Assembly (NCBI GenBank): GCA_020434465.1 | Contig: JAGRAS010000059.1 | Span: 1 to 7,985 of the forward strand | DNA length: 7,985 nucleotides | DNA from: Bdellovibrionales bacterium | GTDB taxonomy: Bacteria; Bdellovibrionota; UBA2361; JAGRAS01 | Reading direction: 5' to 3' | Part shown: positions 6,805 through 7,985 of the stretch, piece by piece | Numbering within the stretch: position 1 is the first letter of the stretch | Layout: each line of letters starts with the position of its first letter | Translations under genes and position numbers: made by a program | The notes under the pieces: generated by a model | The model's input: only the letters and a program-made list of their open reading frames with translations | What the model was told of the DNA's origin: nothing | The model's database searches: none

Positions 6805-6910
6805 GCTTTATCTCCTAAATGAAAGCGCCTAGCAAACTATAAACTAATTTTATATTCGATCATTAGCAAAAGCTGGTTAGGGTAAGTAAAATTTCAAAAT
6901 GCACTTCAAA

Positions 6911-6931
6911 GGCGAGGCAAAACACCCCGCC
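6911..6931 (-). terminator. GC-rich hairpin after the HNH gene, probable terminator
   Basis: On the minus strand, GGCGGGG, loop TGTTTTG, CCTCGCC forms a 7-bp stem with one G-U pair. It begins 11 bp past the HNH stop and stands out in AT-rich surroundings. The following TTTGAAG is a poor U-tract, so termination may be partial. On the plus strand the same stem has an A-C mismatch. Confidence 0.45.
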
Positions 6932-6940
6932 AAGCTCAGC

Positions 6941-6958
6941 ACCTAAGCAGCCTTAGGT
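6941..6958 (-). repeat. Perfect 7-bp inverted repeat spanning the HNH stop codon
   Basis: ACCTAAG (6941-6947), CAGC loop, CTTAGGT (6952-6958) folds over the final Pro-Lys-Ala-Ala codons and the TAG stop. It lies 9 bp from the GC-rich hairpin, so the messenger would end in two tandem stem-loops. Confidence 0.55.
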
Positions 6959-7908
6959 TTTAGATAACTCTCAGGAAAGAACCTCTTAGCTTCAAGTCTG
7001 TTATGGTTTGCACAAAGTAATCTCAGGTTATCAATCTCATTAGAACCTTCCAGCGCATAAGGCTTAATATGATCTACTTGTAAATTATGAGTCGAGCAGC
7101 ACTTATTTCCATCTTTAGAAACGTAGCTACACTGATGATTGTCTCTAATAAACACTTCATCACGAGTCTTAGCTGGAATGTATCTAGAGCTATTACTTGT
7201 CTTAACTACCTTTAGCTTACGTTTCTTGCGTCTTGCTTGCTTACGAGCTGGTGAGTACTTGTCTAAATATACTTCCATACACTCAGAGAAAACTTCTTCC
7301 AGTGTAATGCCTTTAGGATATTTAGTAGATAGAAGGGACTTAACCTCATCAAGCGTTTCTACAAACTCAGCACCAGCCTGAAATTTAATCTGATTAGACT
7401 GCTTTGCTAAGTCATTGATATCAGCACGTTCGACGTCGAACGTTGAAAATAATGGTAGCTCCTCTTTCTCTACCCTTCTACCAAGCGGCTTAATAGTGTC
7501 TTTAATCTTTTTCTTTGGAGCAGGCTTATATTCACTGGCTATAAGCTTAGCTTTTCTAGCTGATACCCCTTTAAATCTCTCAAGAGCATTAGAGTCTTCT
7601 TTAATAGCCACACTAGCTTCAAAAAGACTTGAAAGAGTAAGCTCACCAGTCTTTAAAAGCTCAATAGCTTCTGGATTAGTGCTAATTGCTCTCACTGCCT
7701 TAATTCTTTTACTTGCTGCTGATTCAGAGAATTTGAGTGCTCTAACCAGGTAATCAAACATAGATGAATACCCTTCACTTAAATAAAGCTCTCTTCTGTC
7801 AACCTCAGCAAGGTGTACTAAGAGTTCGGCTTTAGCCAGTCTTTCTTTCGATGCAAGCTCAATAGTTTTGTTAAGTAATTCTTTATCAGTAAGTTTCTCA
7901 AGTTTCAT
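6943..7908 (-). CDS. HNH endonuclease with helical N-terminal half
   Basis: A probable metal-dependent DNA endonuclease. The C-terminal domain shows the HNH beta-beta-alpha fold: RDEVFIRDNHQC (249-260), a second Cys pair at 270-271, the core LQVDHIKPYALEGSNEIDN (276-294) with His280, and LRLLCANHNRLEAKRF (295-310) with Cys299 and His302. The cysteines would form the structural zinc site. The N-terminal part (1-105) is helical, with an E-Y/F-L-S-E-G-Y-S-S-M-F-D-Y-like segment around 40-53 that resembles the N-terminal region of DUF222-type HNH proteins. Residues 128-148 and 219-235 are Lys/Arg-rich, suiting DNA contact. Such proteins often occur in several scattered copies per genome in deltaproteobacteria-like lineages (family knowledge, not tested here). 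No methylase, terminase or intron sequence is adjacent. ATG 7908 follows AAGGAC at 6-nt spacing, and a strong minigene ribosome site lies just upstream. The biological role is unknown. Confidence 0.88.
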   Translation of the reverse strand: MKLEKLTDKELLNKTIELASKERLAKAELLVHLAEVDRRELYLSEGYSSMFDYLVRALKFSESAASKRIKAVRAISTNPEAIELLKTGELTLSSLFEASVAIKEDSNALERFKGVSARKAKLIASEYKPAPKKKIKDTIKPLGRRVEKEELPLFSTFDVERADINDLAKQSNQIKFQAGAEFVETLDEVKSLLSTKYPKGITLEEVFSECMEVYLDKYSPARKQARRKKRKLKVVKTSNSSRYIPAKTRDEVFIRDNHQCSYVSKDGNKCCSTHNLQVDHIKPYALEGSNEIDNLRLLCANHNRLEAKRFFPESYLKPKAA

Positions 7909-7918
7909 TATTTAGTCC

Positions 7919-7930
7919 TTATAAGTGCAT
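7919..7930 (-). other. Three-codon minigene (Met-His-Leu-stop) in the HNH leader
   Basis: ATG CAC TTA TAA is preceded by GGAGG (7939-7943) at an ideal 8-nt spacing, the best Shine-Dalgarno in the window. It ends 10 nt before the HNH ATG and is out of frame with it. It could recruit ribosomes that reinitiate on the nuclease, or hold expression down. It could also be a chance ATG. Confidence 0.4.
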
Positions 7931-7961
7931 ATTAATTTCCTCCAGCCGACTCTGTAAAAGA

Positions 7962-7970
7962 ACTATAATA
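7962..7970 (-). promoter_or_regulatory. Candidate -10 region for the HNH gene
   Basis: On the minus strand, TATTAT (7965-7970) overlaps TATAGT (7962-7967), both 5/6 matches to the -10 consensus. A transcript from here would include the minigene. The -35 would fall at or beyond the window edge, so the promoter cannot be confirmed. Confidence 0.3.
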
Positions 7971-7985
7971 CGTGTTTTTTCGACC

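Noticed and set aside
7139..7753. Plus-strand open frames of 80 and 112 codons
   Set aside because: They are shadows of the HNH endonuclease gene, Ser/Leu-rich with no motif or ribosome site. The same applies to 3026-3244 and 6344-6556 over the MazG-like and hydrolase genes.
6943..7908. HNH gene as part of a restriction-modification or homing-intron system
   Set aside because: No methyltransferase, specificity subunit or intron/intein boundary is present in the window, and the neighbours are unrelated metabolic genes.

Overview
The window is an AT-rich bacterial chromosomal segment, densely coded on both strands, with short intergenic gaps and mostly ATG starts. The gene content is ordinary metabolism plus one HNH nuclease. 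No rRNA, tRNA, CRISPR array, transposase or phage structural gene was seen. The nuclease architecture (helical N-terminal half plus C-terminal HNH) and the presence of an HDOD-like protein recall Bdellovibrionota, Myxococcota and related former deltaproteobacteria. This placement is a weak inference, because no marker gene is present.

Layout. Positions 1-1428 (minus) hold the first 476 codons of a long-chain acyl-CoA synthetase cut by the window edge. A divergent promoter region at about 1446-1499 separates it from a plus-strand gene at 1586-2641, which looks like a degenerate HDOD-domain protein with a strongly acidic tail. Converging on that gene is a minus-strand MazG/PRA-PH-like nucleotide pyrophosphohydrolase (2677-3234). 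A 17-bp-period direct repeat lies at the junction. A 214-bp divergent spacer follows, whose two outer ends carry an 11-bp inverted Shine-Dalgarno-containing motif. Then comes a two-gene plus-strand operon for threonine catabolism: an SDR-type L-threonine 3-dehydrogenase (3449-4495) and 2-amino-3-ketobutyrate CoA ligase, kbl (4529-5722). Together these convert threonine plus CoA to glycine plus acetyl-CoA.

Downstream of kbl, 5744-5945 contains a small gene split by a +1 frame change at GTT-TGA-T. Reading through it gives a 66-residue lysine-rich product. It converges on and overlaps a minus-strand alpha/beta hydrolase (5938-6768), whose likely intrinsic terminator lies antisense inside the small gene. 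The hydrolase has no Shine-Dalgarno next to its start but has a promoter-like sequence placed for leaderless transcription. Further right, a minus-strand HNH endonuclease (6943-7908) ends in two adjacent hairpins. It is preceded by a three-codon ORF (Met-His-Leu-stop) with a much stronger ribosome binding site than the nuclease itself.

No multi-gene novel system can be defended here. The best leads are the frame-changed small gene, the minigene in front of the nuclease, and the extra segment in the MazG-like protein.
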